A DNA stretch of 64,000 bases from Ruegeria sp. Ofav3-42 (GTDB lineage Bacteria > Pseudomonadota > Alphaproteobacteria > Rhodobacterales > Rhodobacteraceae): NCBI RefSeq assembly GCF_022347725.1, contig NZ_JAKRGB010000012.1, positions 109,155-173,154 on the forward strand, written 5' to 3'. The notes under the pieces were generated by a model, which did not search any database, was not told where the DNA came from, and worked only from the letters and a program-made list of their open reading frames with translations. Below are positions 34,730-43,702 of the stretch, piece after piece (within the stretch, counting starts at the first letter, position 1; every line of letters starts with the position of its first letter). A program made the position numbers and the translations under genes.

Positions 34730-37569
34730 GATGTCGTCTCCGCAAGGCCATGGCTGCGCAATCGCAGCAGGGCGGCAATTGCCCGATCGCGATCGGCACG
34801 AACCACCGAGGCCGCCATGTCAGAGACAAGCGGCGTCAGGGCGGTGCGGGTGGCGTCGGTTCCGTGGTCGATCCGTTCTTCGATAAATCGCCAAATCTGT
34901 TCCTTGGCGGCCCGGCTGGCATGCACTCGTTGCAGCATTCGCCGCATCGCGGGGATCAAAGTCCGTAAGCGGTTTGGGTCGTCGCCTGCGTATTCTCGAA
35001 TGAGTCGAGCGATGGTCAGCCGAAACACCGGTGCGGGATGTTCCGCAAGGCGCATTAGAAAGCCTGGCGCGGCCACTGCCGTCATACGCTGGGCCAAGAG
35101 TTCCCGCCCGAAACCCTGCGCAGCGATTGTCGTACAATCGCATAGGGCCAGAACTGCCTCGTCGGGCCATCTTTCGGCACCGGTCTCGCGGATCAGGGCG
35201 TAAGTTGCGTCGCGGCTATCGGACCAATCTCCGTCAAGCAGCGCGAAGGTCTCCTGTGGGGCACGCGCGACCTCGTCGACGCGTGTACGTAGGGCGTTGA
35301 CGGCCCAGTCCCGCGCAATCTTCTGGTCCGAGCATCCGATGCGGGCGATCTTGCGTAGCGAAAAGGCCATCGGCGAGAACTCTGACACCACCTCGGCTCC
35401 GAGGCGCCGTGCCAGACCCGCGCGGGCACGGATGAGGCTCCAGATAACAGTCGGGCCCATATCGCTGACCCCTTGGCGCAGCGCCTTGGCTGACGGCGTG
35501 TCGGCCTCACCGGCGGTCAGACCCCAGAGTTCTGCCAGAACATCATACACCCCTTCGTGCGGCTCATCGTGATAGGTGGCATCGAGCAGCACTGCGAGAA
35601 GCGCGGGGCGCCCTTCGTTGTCTGCCGCCAAACGCTGGACGGCGGAAATCGCTTCGCGACGCGCGGCGGGGTTTGGCCCCAGAAGCAAAGCGCAAATCAA
35701 ATCGACGGTGTCGATCAGAACCTCTCGACTGGCCCCAACTATGAGTGCCGCTGCGCTGGCTTGCAGGTCGCTGTCGTCCGACCCGGCCATGGTTTGGGCG
35801 TCAAACAGTGTGGCGCCGTCAGGACGCAAGGCCGCCAACCGGATGGCCATAAGCCGGTGCAAAGGGTCCGCGTGATCGGCCAGAGCGGCAAAAGTATGCG
35901 GCGGCACTTGCGCGATGCCGTCTTGCAAAGTGGTGCGCAGCGTTGCAGGCAATTCCATCGCCTGCTCTCGCGTCAGGCGAACCGGTGGGGCAGTTTGCTG
36001 CAATCTGTCCAAAAGCGCCTTAGCAGTGCCTTCAGCATCAAGAGGTGCGCCCGGCAGGAATGTCTCAAGCCAGCGGTAGTGGTCGGGATGCAAGGCCAAC
36101 AAAAGCCGGGCGGCGTCGTTTGGATCACGCAGCCATGTTTCGGGTGCGAGGTTCAGCGTTGTGCGCACCATGGTTTGTGCAGCCTCCAGCGGTTGTGCCG
36201 CCAGAACACACAGCAGATCAATGTCCATCAGACCGGCTGCGGCGCGGTGCTCGGCCACCCAAAGCGCGAGTTCTTTCGCCTGGGCCACCGGATGCGCGAA
36301 GAGTTCCGCCAGAACAGGCAGGCGGATGCGCGCAGCATATTCGGCGTTTTCCCGCAGCTTCCGCGCTGCAAACCGGACCGTATGCTGGTGATGGCTAAAC
36401 CGGATGATTTCAAGCAGATGGCCTGGTGCGACGGCCCAGAGTTCCGCGAACCGCGTCTCTCCATTGGACAACAGCATGTCGCGGGCCGGAAAGGATGCGT
36501 TGTGCAAAGGCAGGCCATACCGCTGATCCATTAGGCAAGCGGACGCCATATCCACAAAGTTCGTGCGATCAAAGCCGCCAAGACTGCGCAGATGCCGCGC
36601 CACGCGCCGGTTTAGGTAACTTTTGGTCGCGCCTGTGAAGACCAGACTTCTACCATAGTATGAGGGGGGCGTAGGCTCGGCCGCAAACCGCTGGGCGAGA
36701 AGGCCAAATACGGATGAGTCATCAAACGCTTCTGCCGCCTTGAAAATCCGCCGTATCGTACGAAAACTGTCCCTCTCGAACGGAAGCACTCTCAGTACGT
36801 CCAGACAGAGCGCGGCGGCCTCGGGGTCGTGACGACCGGTGGCATATAGGGCCAGCGTTTGCTCGTGAAAAAGGTCTTTGTCCTGAGTTCGCAGCGCGAT
36901 CCATTCGTCAGCCGACGGCGCGCCCGGATTGACGCGCGCGGCCGGTTCAAGAGTGAGGGATGGCGTGCCGAGAAATTCCCCCAAAACCAGTTGCGCAGCC
37001 TCCGACGTGGTCTTGTCCGGCGAACTGGCGAGGAGTATCAGCGTGTCCGTGCTGTCGCTGTCCCACTGCGGATCGCGCAACCGCCAGATCACGTAGGGCA
37101 ACAGACGGCAAGTCGCCGGGTGATGACGGGCCTGATAACTGCCAGCGGCGTCAAGCACGCGCGGTAGCGCTTCTTGCAGACGACGCAACGCCAAAGACCA
37201 CAACAGCTTTGCCGCGTGCGCATCGTCCAGACCCGGCAAACGCTGCAGGCGGGACAATAAGGCTAGGTCGTAGGGGTTTCGTGCGTCAGTCTCTACCGGG
37301 ACTGGCGCGGCCGGAGGCGCCTTCGATCCGGTGCTGCCCTGTTCGAAATACCCGCGTTCCGTGCAAGATAGGACAAGGCTTTTGAGGATCCGGTCCGCCT
37401 CCTCCCGTGACACGGGATCCGGAGTGCGTGTGCCATCCTCCAGCGCCAAACCTTCCCAGCCATAGCGGTAATTGACCAGATAGAGCCCTCCTGTTTCGAC
37501 GAGTTCGATTTCGTAAATCCGGTTTCGCCCAGCAGGTTTGATCAGGTTTTTTTTGAGAACAAGGTTCAT
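34726..37569 (-). CDS. WGR-domain ARM/HEAT-repeat protein of the retron
   Basis: A 947-residue protein opening with a WGR domain (about 1-75: KKNLIKPAGRNRIYEIELVE, then NYRYGWEGLALEDGTRT, ending VLSCTERGYF). WGR domains bind nucleic acid ends in PARPs and other repair proteins. The remaining about 850 residues are leucine/alanine-rich helical repeats of ARM/HEAT type (for example ELFAHPVAQAKELALWVAEH and ADHADPLHRLMAIRLAALRP). It is the first gene of the retron operon and is coupled to the SWIM gene by ATGA overlap. Its size and position fit the ARM component I recall for type XIII retrons; a role in sensing nucleic acid and scaffolding the complex is inferred. Confidence 0.85.
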   Translation of the reverse strand: MNLVLKKNLIKPAGRNRIYEIELVETGGLYLVNYRYGWEGLALEDGTRTPDPVSREEADRILKSLVLSCTERGYFEQGSTGSKAPPAAPVPVETDARNPYDLALLSRLQRLPGLDDAHAAKLLWSLALRRLQEALPRVLDAAGSYQARHHPATCRLLPYVIWRLRDPQWDSDSTDTLILLASSPDKTTSEAAQLVLGEFLGTPSLTLEPAARVNPGAPSADEWIALRTQDKDLFHEQTLALYATGRHDPEAAALCLDVLRVLPFERDSFRTIRRIFKAAEAFDDSSVFGLLAQRFAAEPTPPSYYGRSLVFTGATKSYLNRRVARHLRSLGGFDRTNFVDMASACLMDQRYGLPLHNASFPARDMLLSNGETRFAELWAVAPGHLLEIIRFSHHQHTVRFAARKLRENAEYAARIRLPVLAELFAHPVAQAKELALWVAEHRAAAGLMDIDLLCVLAAQPLEAAQTMVRTTLNLAPETWLRDPNDAARLLLALHPDHYRWLETFLPGAPLDAEGTAKALLDRLQQTAPPVRLTREQAMELPATLRTTLQDGIAQVPPHTFAALADHADPLHRLMAIRLAALRPDGATLFDAQTMAGSDDSDLQASAAALIVGASREVLIDTVDLICALLLGPNPAARREAISAVQRLAADNEGRPALLAVLLDATYHDEPHEGVYDVLAELWGLTAGEADTPSAKALRQGVSDMGPTVIWSLIRARAGLARRLGAEVVSEFSPMAFSLRKIARIGCSDQKIARDWAVNALRTRVDEVARAPQETFALLDGDWSDSRDATYALIRETGAERWPDEAVLALCDCTTIAAQGFGRELLAQRMTAVAAPGFLMRLAEHPAPVFRLTIARLIREYAGDDPNRLRTLIPAMRRMLQRVHASRAAKEQIWRFIEERIDHGTDATRTALTPLVSDMAASVVRADRDRAIAALLRLRSHGLAETTS

Positions 37570-37804
37570 AAATGTGGAGGTCTTAAGGGGATGGATTGCT
37601 CAACTAATGCGGACTGTCTCGATCTTATCGCTCAACGTCAAGTGTGTATTGGTCGCGCGTGAGTGGAAACTTAATTATTTGCTCTTGCTTGACAAATCCG
37701 GGTCAACAACTTCGCGCAAAGATGATGTAAGCAAAATGAAAGCGCGCATGCGAAATTGGCTAAATAACCGCGATGGCAGCTATCAATAATGTCGTGCGCA
37801 TGCG
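37570..37804. other. Intergenic region upstream of the retron operon
   Basis: About 235 AT-richer bp that should contain the retron promoter (minus strand). I found no convincing -35/-10 pair with good spacing, no ribosome-binding site of consensus quality before 37569, and no tRNA that would mark an integration site. Confidence 0.35.
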
Positions 37805-38185
37805 TCAAAGGGACGGCACGTGGTCTTTATCGCCGTGAAGCGCCCTTTCGAAAGACAGGAACTCAAAATACCCGCACCTTTCGCCATGGGGGTAGGCGCG
37901 GCAGGCTTTGGGCCTCGCGTCATAAACAGTACAGTTTCGCTGCTCGCCGTCAAAGAACGTACAGATTTTGCTGAAATGGCGATCCGATTTATGCTTCAAC
38001 ATTAACGGATAACGGCTGCGGCCCTGAAACATGCCGAGTTTTGTGTATTTTGTGATCAGCTTCTCTTCGGAAATGCCAAGGTGAGAACACAGCCGGTCCA
38101 CGTCTTGGGGTGTCAAATCAATCTGGTCGTATGTGCAGCAGAACCCAGGACACTTTGCGCAATCGAATTGGTTGTCAGCCACCAT
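37805..38185 (-). CDS. YkgJ-family cysteine-cluster protein
   Basis: A 126-residue cytoplasmic protein with the YkgJ (zinc/iron-chelating) pattern: CAKCPGFCC near the N-terminus (Cys9, 12, 16, 17), then C in SKICTFFDGE, and the C-x-V-Y-D-x-R-P-x-x-C-R-x-Y-P signature (CTVYDARPKACRAYP) before a final Cys in GERCGYF. The cysteines are thought to bind iron or zinc in this family; biochemical roles are mostly unknown. It is divergent from the small ORF at 38356 with 170 bp between, and lies upstream of the retron but on its own. Family assignment is good, role unknown. Confidence 0.82.
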   Translation of the reverse strand: MVADNQFDCAKCPGFCCTYDQIDLTPQDVDRLCSHLGISEEKLITKYTKLGMFQGRSRYPLMLKHKSDRHFSKICTFFDGEQRNCTVYDARPKACRAYPHGERCGYFEFLSFERALHGDKDHVPSL

Positions 38186-38355
38186 TTTGTCCCTTTTCGG
38201 AAAACTGTTTGCTTGTGTGCAAATTCATATCGGCCAGTTGCATCTTGTTCACTGTAATTCCCTGCTGATGCCCGGACCGATTTCTTGCAGAGTATTCGAA
38301 AGGCTTGACCGATGGGAAGTTCAGGGTCATTCTCCCAAAAAACGAGGGAAATATT

Positions 38356-38565
38356 ATGAGCGATCTGACAGTATTTGTACAAGAAGCCAATTTGAATGAT
38401 TTGTCCATTCAGCAACTAAACAAGATTGAGGAAATTCTTTTGCGCTCGCAGGACAGCGCTGTGCAGGAACTTGAAAGCATAACGACTGCAGTGAAAATGC
38501 TGAACGAAGTACGCCAAAGACGCGACGGCGACGGTCGCGTAAAGAAAAGCCCGAAAAAGGATTGA
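38356..38565 (+). CDS. Small 69-residue protein, unrecognised
   Basis: A short protein beginning MSDLTVFVQEANLNDLSIQQ with a mostly helical middle and a basic tail (RQRRDGDGRVKKSPKKD). The start at 38356 is supported by AGGG 7 bases upstream, and a terminator hairpin sits 7 bp after the stop, so it looks like a real single-gene transcript. It contains no cysteine, no signal peptide and no membrane segment. Neighbours are a divergent YkgJ protein and a convergent JmjC/cupin-like protein. Whether it is a precursor peptide modified by those neighbours or an unrelated small regulator cannot be told. Confidence 0.6.
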   Translation: MSDLTVFVQEANLNDLSIQQLNKIEEILLRSQDSAVQELESITTAVKMLNEVRQRRDGDGRVKKSPKKD

Positions 38566-38571
38566 GTTTTT

Positions 38572-38591
38572 CACTGGCTTTTCAGCCAGTG
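38572..38591. terminator. Bidirectional terminator-like hairpin
   Basis: A perfect 8-bp stem CACTGGCT/AGCCAGTG with a 4-base loop, preceded by TTTTT and followed by GGGATCACGTTTTC. It lies between the convergent small ORF (stop 38565) and the JmjC-like gene (stop 38595) and could serve both. Confidence 0.6.
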
Positions 38592-38594
38592 GGA

Positions 38595-39737
38595 TCACGT
38601 TTTCTTTCCAGCTTTGCGCAGGGCTTCTGCCGCGCGCGCAAAGCTGGTTCGGGCTTTGACTATTCCCATAACGTCAGGATCAGACCAGTTGATATGATCC
38701 AGTGCGACGGAAATGGCATCGGTTCCAAAATCGCGCTGTTTTTCTTGGTCAGCCTGTAGCACTTTCATCAATTCAGCCGATCCAAATTCAAGCAACTTGT
38801 CTGCATGCTGCCCTTTTGGGCCGTCGGCCACGGGGTCCCAAAGCGATCCGTGTGTCATCCAGCGCCGCGCGGTATGCAGCAGATTGCTGAACCCGACATA
38901 AAAACTGCCAACGCCAATGTAGTTTTCCAGCGTATAGACCCGGTGCGTGAACTTGCCGGGGAGAAAAATGGTTTCGCCCGGTTGAACGATAAACCAACAT
39001 GCGCTTTTCAACGAAAGGAAGGCTTCGGGATCGAAACGGGCTTTTGCATTCAAATCAACGCGTTCGACATCTTCCAGCCCTGCATCAAGCCCTTCATAGG
39101 TCTCCCACGCCAGCCAGAGTTTGCTGCCCACGCAGCAATGATTGCAGACCGCCATGTCATCGGAATGAGAGTCGGTCAACTTGCCTGCGGTGCTGAAAAC
39201 GGCTGTCAGCATTTCCAGCTCGCGGATTTCGTCGGATGCGTTGGGCATCAGGTTCCAGGGCTTAAGGAAATCAACATCAAAATACTCGGCCAACGGGCCA
39301 TTTCGAACTGGAAGGTCGGTGACCCCCATAACCACACCGGACTGCCGCCAGCGTTGCAGTATTTCAGCAATGGTAAGGTGTCGTTTTTCGTCGCCGGTTC
39401 CCAGCCGCACCCGATACGTGTCGGGTGCGGTGCACCGTGCCAACTGAGCCGCCAATTGGTCGGGCGCGCAGACATGGCCCCCATCGGAACCGCGAGCCAA
39501 TGGTCGCGGAAAGTCGCTGTAAAGAACGGGCTGTTGTCTGGCGATGCATTCAAAAAGATGGCTTTTGTTGAAAGGAAACGGTTTCAGCTCCAGATCCTGA
39601 AGCCTTTGTCCCGAGCCTTCGGGGAATTGCAAGTTACGGTCAATCCGGCGGAGGCTATGAAAAAATGACAAGACCGCCTCGTCAGAGTCGGGCTTGTTTG
39701 CCTCGAATTTTCTATGCAACATCTGGTGAATTCCCAT
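38595..39737 (-). CDS. JmjC/cupin-like Fe(II)/2-oxoglutarate oxygenase-type protein
   Basis: A 380-residue protein resembling the cupin_8/JmjC superfamily, which hydroxylates proteins or small molecules. The iron facial triad is suggested by H-x-D in TDSHSDDMAVCNHC and the distal His in FLPGKFTHRVYTL, with SKLWLAWETYE between them as in JmjC barrels. The flanks are helical. The gene overlaps the 3' end of the large cyclase-AAA-TPR gene by 26 bp; a TTG at 39749 and an ATG at 39722 are alternative starts, all overlapping. It is probably the second gene of that operon and may modify a protein partner. The substrate is unknown; the HSDD/HR pair makes enzymatic activity plausible. Confidence 0.65.
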   Translation of the reverse strand: MGIHQMLHRKFEANKPDSDEAVLSFFHSLRRIDRNLQFPEGSGQRLQDLELKPFPFNKSHLFECIARQQPVLYSDFPRPLARGSDGGHVCAPDQLAAQLARCTAPDTYRVRLGTGDEKRHLTIAEILQRWRQSGVVMGVTDLPVRNGPLAEYFDVDFLKPWNLMPNASDEIRELEMLTAVFSTAGKLTDSHSDDMAVCNHCCVGSKLWLAWETYEGLDAGLEDVERVDLNAKARFDPEAFLSLKSACWFIVQPGETIFLPGKFTHRVYTLENYIGVGSFYVGFSNLLHTARRWMTHGSLWDPVADGPKGQHADKLLEFGSAELMKVLQADQEKQRDFGTDAISVALDHINWSDPDVMGIVKARTSFARAAEALRKAGKKT

Positions 39738-42700
39738 TAAACTGCTCAAGGTATTTGCCGGCTTTTGTTAGATCGAAAGAACTGCTGGAAAGATCAACGC
39801 CTGCAATGGCCTTTTTCAGATACTCAACGGCCGGACCGTTCGGACCGAGTGCCGGTGCGTTTTCCGCAATGCTGAGCGCAATTTTTAGCATAAAGCTTGC
39901 CGCGCCCTGTTGCTCGGCCAGAGAAAAAGCATCCAGAAAGCAGCGGTGGGCGGCGTCGCTGTCGCTATCTGACCCAAGCAACAAAAGTTCACCCTTGACC
40001 CGCTGTGCTTCTGGGGCAAGCCATGGTTGCTTGGAAATGACCTCGTCAATCAAGCCGAGTCCCAGGTCTTTGTCACCGGTTTCCAAATAGACCTTCGCGT
40101 GCAGCATGGTTGTGAAACCCTGTCGCCACGTATTCGCCAACAGGTCTGCTCCTTCGTCGTGCTCACCTTTTTTGGTAAGAGCCCAGCCTTTCAGGTTGCG
40201 ACCCCACTCCACAAAGAAGGGATAGTTATGGACTTTTGACTGGCTGATAATTTCCTCTGACACTTCAATGAGTTCGTCATACTCTGAGCTAAAATGCAGC
40301 AGCACGCCGCGCATTGCCAATGAATAAACCAAGGACTGCTTATAGGCGATTTCCTTTGCCAGTCTTAGTGAATTGTCAGCAAACTCAAGCGCGGCCTTCG
40401 GTTGTCCCATGAACCATTTGTTAAGCGAACTATAAGACAGGCTTTCGACACCGGGATCTTCGCCGGTTCTGATCGCAAGCGACTGGAAGCGGGAAGGGTC
40501 ATAGATTTCCACCGATTTCGAAAGGTGCAATTCAGCCCGCTTGTGATGGCCCCTTAGCGTGGATGTCACTCCGCCAAGGTTATGAGCAACAAGCTTGGTT
40601 ACTTCGTCGTCTTGCTCTTCGGCAAAGTCGAGACAGACATCCGCGAGTTCCTGCGCGCGAACATAATCCGAGCCGACCTGCGCAGAGTTCCACATCCCGT
40701 AGAGAATCTCGTGAAAGCAGGTCTTGTCGGCTCCGGAATTGGACAACCGCCACGCGTCTTCATAGGCGCGCACGGTCTCTGGTGCAGTATAGCCTTTTAC
40801 GCTTGTCAACGCGGCACCATAAGTCGTCTGGAGCGTGATTTTCCGTCGTACCGTCTCTTGTTCGACGGGCTTTTCGTCAATGACGGATAGCGCTTTCTCA
40901 ATATGGGTAAGCGCTTCCATTGTCGCCGAATGTTCCATTGCCAGGCGGCCTGCGGCCTCCCAGTATTGGAGGGCCTTTGCTTTGTTATTCGCCAAATCGA
41001 AGTGTTGTGCCAGAATCTCTGGTGACTTCTTGACAGTGTCCGAACTGGAGTTTTCAAGAACGAAAGCAATACGTGAATGCAGCTCGCGCCGGGCTTTGCG
41101 TGTCAATCCGTCATAGATGGTATCTTGCACCAAAGCGTGTTTGAACTGGAAAACGCCGTCTTTTTTGCCCGGATCATCAATCAACAGGCCCGCATCGATG
41201 AGTACGGACAGTATTCGCCGCGTCTCGTCCCGCTTGACCCTTGAAATCCGGGACAGAAGGATCTCGGAAAACTCCCGACCGATCACTGCAGCACAACCCA
41301 CCAGCTTGCGAGCTTCGGGGGATCTGTCCAAACGTGACAGCAGCGAGTCATAGAGGGTCGCCGGGATGGTCACATATGTTTCCGGCGGCACATTATCCCG
41401 TTTTGCGCGGGTGTCGGAGGCCATGTTGGCGCGTACGGTTTTTGTCAGCTCTTCCAGAAAAAACGGGATGCCGTCCGCTTTGCTCAGGATCTGTGTCTCA
41501 AGGCCTTCTGACAAAACGACGCCAGGCGACCAGTTGCGGATCACCTGCGCCGCTTGAGGCCGAGACAATCTGCTCAGTCGAAGGCTGGAAACGTTAGGTT
41601 GGCTTTTCACCAGCCTGGTCTCATCTTCTCTGGTTGTGATGATCAAAAGAACGTTCCGAGTTCGAATCTCACTGACCAGAGCTTGCAGTAGCTCTAGCGA
41701 CGTCGGGTCAGCCCAATGCGTGTCTTCGAAGAGAATGATCTTTGGCCGCGAGTCCGCCGAGTTCAGAAGCAGTTTGACGATGCATTTTATTGTCTCTGCC
41801 TTCTGTCTCTCTGACGACATCGAGAGATATTCGTCAGAGCCGGTTTCGAAAAACAGCATGTTTGCGATCGTGGCGTGATCGTTGGTGTTGTGAATGCCTT
41901 TGAGATTCAGGAAAGCATGCAGCTTTTCGAGCTTTTGCTCGGGTGTGTCACCATCGGCTATCTGCGCTTTGGTGCTCACATAATCAATTACGGGATGCAG
42001 ATAGCTGTTGGAATAGTAGGATCGACATTCAAGCTTCAGGGTCTCGGCTTCCATAGGTTTGACCTGTTTCAGCAACTCGTCCGAAATAGCAGATTTTCCG
42101 ATCCCGGCTTCGCCCGATAATACAATTACCTGCCCGTCACCCTGTGTTGCGGCTGTCCACCGGTCATTCAGTATTCCAATTTCATGATCGCGGCCGATTA
42201 TTTCGCTGCGCACCTGGCCAATCTGGTGCTTTGGGCTTTCGCTGCTTCCAACTTTACGCAGCACTTCGTATATGCACAGAGGGCCTTCTATCCCCCTCAG
42301 ATTTACGCCGTCATGTGCCAGAAAGTGGAACCTTTGCCATGCCATTGATGCAGTGGTCGAACTGACGACGACAGAATTGGGGCTTGCTGCACCCTGCAGC
42401 CGAGCGGCAAAGTTCGGCGTGAAGCCGAGAACATCGATTTCTTCCGACTCCGCCGTCGATTTCTTGTTCAGAAGAACCTTTCCGGTTGCGATACCTACCC
42501 GAACCGCAAGCCTGCGCGCAATCTCGGACGCGGATTCATCGCGAACTTCCCTGACCGATTTCACAATGTCGAGGCCCGCAAGAATTGCGCGTTCAGCATT
42601 GTCTTCGTAGGCCTGCGGGTGGCCGAAAAAGGCCATCATCCCATCCCCAAGCCGGAATGCGACGAACCCGTCATAACGTTCGATGGCTTTTGTCCACCGC

Positions 42701-43056
42701 GCGCGGCAGTCGGAAATAACTTCACTAAGGTCTTCCGAGTCGAATTCGGTTGAAAGAGCCGTCCAGCCGACAATATCGCTGAAAAGAACTGTTATCTGCC
42801 GGTGCTCAGTCGTCGTTTCCGAAATTGAAGACGTTCTGGAGCCGAAGGTGTCTCTTGGTTGCGCAGCCAGCGATGCCTGAAAATGGCGGCGCAGGCGTAG
42901 GCGATCACCAATCGGGATTCCCAGCTCGATAAAATCGGCCTCGGTAAGTTCGCCGATCATATCAATATCAATCGCAGCCCTCCGCAGAACGTCAGCGTAT
43001 TTCCCCAATCCGGCTTCTTCCAGCCAACTAGAGAGAGAAGAAACACTCTGTGCCAT
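39712..43056 (-). CDS. SAM-domain / class III adenylyl cyclase / AAA ATPase / TPR regulatory protein
   Basis: A 1114-residue multidomain signalling protein. Residues 5-65 are a SAM domain (WLEEAGLGKYADVLRRAAID). Residues 85-265 are a class III nucleotide cyclase, with metal-binding Asp94 in LFSDIVGWTA and Asp138 in RLGDGMMAFFGH. Then comes an AAA-type ATPase with Walker A GEAGIGKS (315-322) and a Walker B-like IILFEDTHWADP, and about 450 C-terminal residues of TPR-like helices. This layout occurs in many proteobacterial proteins, where cAMP production is probable but rarely proven. The JmjC-like gene overlaps its stop. The trigger is unknown. Confidence 0.88.
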   Translation of the reverse strand: MAQSVSSLSSWLEEAGLGKYADVLRRAAIDIDMIGELTEADFIELGIPIGDRLRLRRHFQASLAAQPRDTFGSRTSSISETTTEHRQITVLFSDIVGWTALSTEFDSEDLSEVISDCRARWTKAIERYDGFVAFRLGDGMMAFFGHPQAYEDNAERAILAGLDIVKSVREVRDESASEIARRLAVRVGIATGKVLLNKKSTAESEEIDVLGFTPNFAARLQGAASPNSVVVSSTTASMAWQRFHFLAHDGVNLRGIEGPLCIYEVLRKVGSSESPKHQIGQVRSEIIGRDHEIGILNDRWTAATQGDGQVIVLSGEAGIGKSAISDELLKQVKPMEAETLKLECRSYYSNSYLHPVIDYVSTKAQIADGDTPEQKLEKLHAFLNLKGIHNTNDHATIANMLFFETGSDEYLSMSSERQKAETIKCIVKLLLNSADSRPKIILFEDTHWADPTSLELLQALVSEIRTRNVLLIITTREDETRLVKSQPNVSSLRLSRLSRPQAAQVIRNWSPGVVLSEGLETQILSKADGIPFFLEELTKTVRANMASDTRAKRDNVPPETYVTIPATLYDSLLSRLDRSPEARKLVGCAAVIGREFSEILLSRISRVKRDETRRILSVLIDAGLLIDDPGKKDGVFQFKHALVQDTIYDGLTRKARRELHSRIAFVLENSSSDTVKKSPEILAQHFDLANNKAKALQYWEAAGRLAMEHSATMEALTHIEKALSVIDEKPVEQETVRRKITLQTTYGAALTSVKGYTAPETVRAYEDAWRLSNSGADKTCFHEILYGMWNSAQVGSDYVRAQELADVCLDFAEEQDDEVTKLVAHNLGGVTSTLRGHHKRAELHLSKSVEIYDPSRFQSLAIRTGEDPGVESLSYSSLNKWFMGQPKAALEFADNSLRLAKEIAYKQSLVYSLAMRGVLLHFSSEYDELIEVSEEIISQSKVHNYPFFVEWGRNLKGWALTKKGEHDEGADLLANTWRQGFTTMLHAKVYLETGDKDLGLGLIDEVISKQPWLAPEAQRVKGELLLLGSDSDSDAAHRCFLDAFSLAEQQGAASFMLKIALSIAENAPALGPNGPAVEYLKKAIAGVDLSSSSFDLTKAGKYLEQFNGNSPDVA

Positions 43057-43387
43057 GTAAGGATCGATCCTGGAATTCTTATTCGGTCAGTGTATTTATC
43101 GCTGCGTTGCTTGCGCCGTGCATTAGAAATTCCACGCTGGTATAGCACTTTCCTTTCATGGATGCACTCCTGGCCGTTGAAGTGTTTCCAGTGCCAGATC
43201 ATGGCTTACACATTGGTAAGTAACTATGATGAAGTTTTAAATACACAAGCGTCGATCTTTGAGTTTGCCCTACAAACAGTCCGCCGTGCCGCCTCATCGT
43301 GTCCGCTTGGCATCGGTTCCCGCGAGTTCTGTCGCGATGTTTGGGCTTAACGGGCAGTTTGATTAATGTACTGATAGCCGCTTGTGG
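43057..43387. other. Non-coding interval
   Basis: About 330 bp between the cyclase gene start and the LuxR-type fragment. No convincing ORF or structured RNA was seen; it presumably carries the promoter of the cyclase gene. Confidence 0.4.
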
Positions 43388-43702
43388 TCACGATCCGAAA
43401 AACCCACTTCTTGTCCAATTCAAGGATTCGTGACTGCGGCGCTCGGCGGCGGCGACTATGCCCAGAACGCGGCGAACCATTGCGACATTGGAATGCACAT
43501 CGAGCTTGCCGAATTTTCTGCGCATGTGAGTCGGGATGGTCCACTCGCTGATGTACAATACGGCTGCGATCTCTTTGTTGGTTAGCCCGGACGCCACCAG
43601 GCGCAGCGCTTCACATCCGCGGGGCGGCAGCGGCAGGTCAGCCGACCAATGGGCACTTGAGGTCATAAGCGAGGCGCGATCCGGGATAAGGGTCATCTGC
43701 AT
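43388..43702 (-). CDS. LuxR-type HTH protein, probably a fragment
   Basis: A 104-residue ORF carrying little more than a LuxR-family DNA-binding domain: LPPRGCEALRLVASGLTNKE, then IAAVLYISEWTIPTHMRRKF and GKLDVHSNVAMVRR. Full regulators of the family carry a 100-150-residue receiver or sensor domain before this, absent here. Substitutions such as PPRGCE for the usual TPRERE suggest drift. It begins one base inside the stop of the decayed gene upstream, as if both once formed an operon. Given the surrounding pseudogenes it may be a non-functional remnant, although an HTH-only protein is possible. Confidence 0.55.
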   Translation of the reverse strand: MQMTLIPDRASLMTSSAHWSADLPLPPRGCEALRLVASGLTNKEIAAVLYISEWTIPTHMRRKFGKLDVHSNVAMVRRVLGIVAAAERRSHESLNWTRSGFFGS

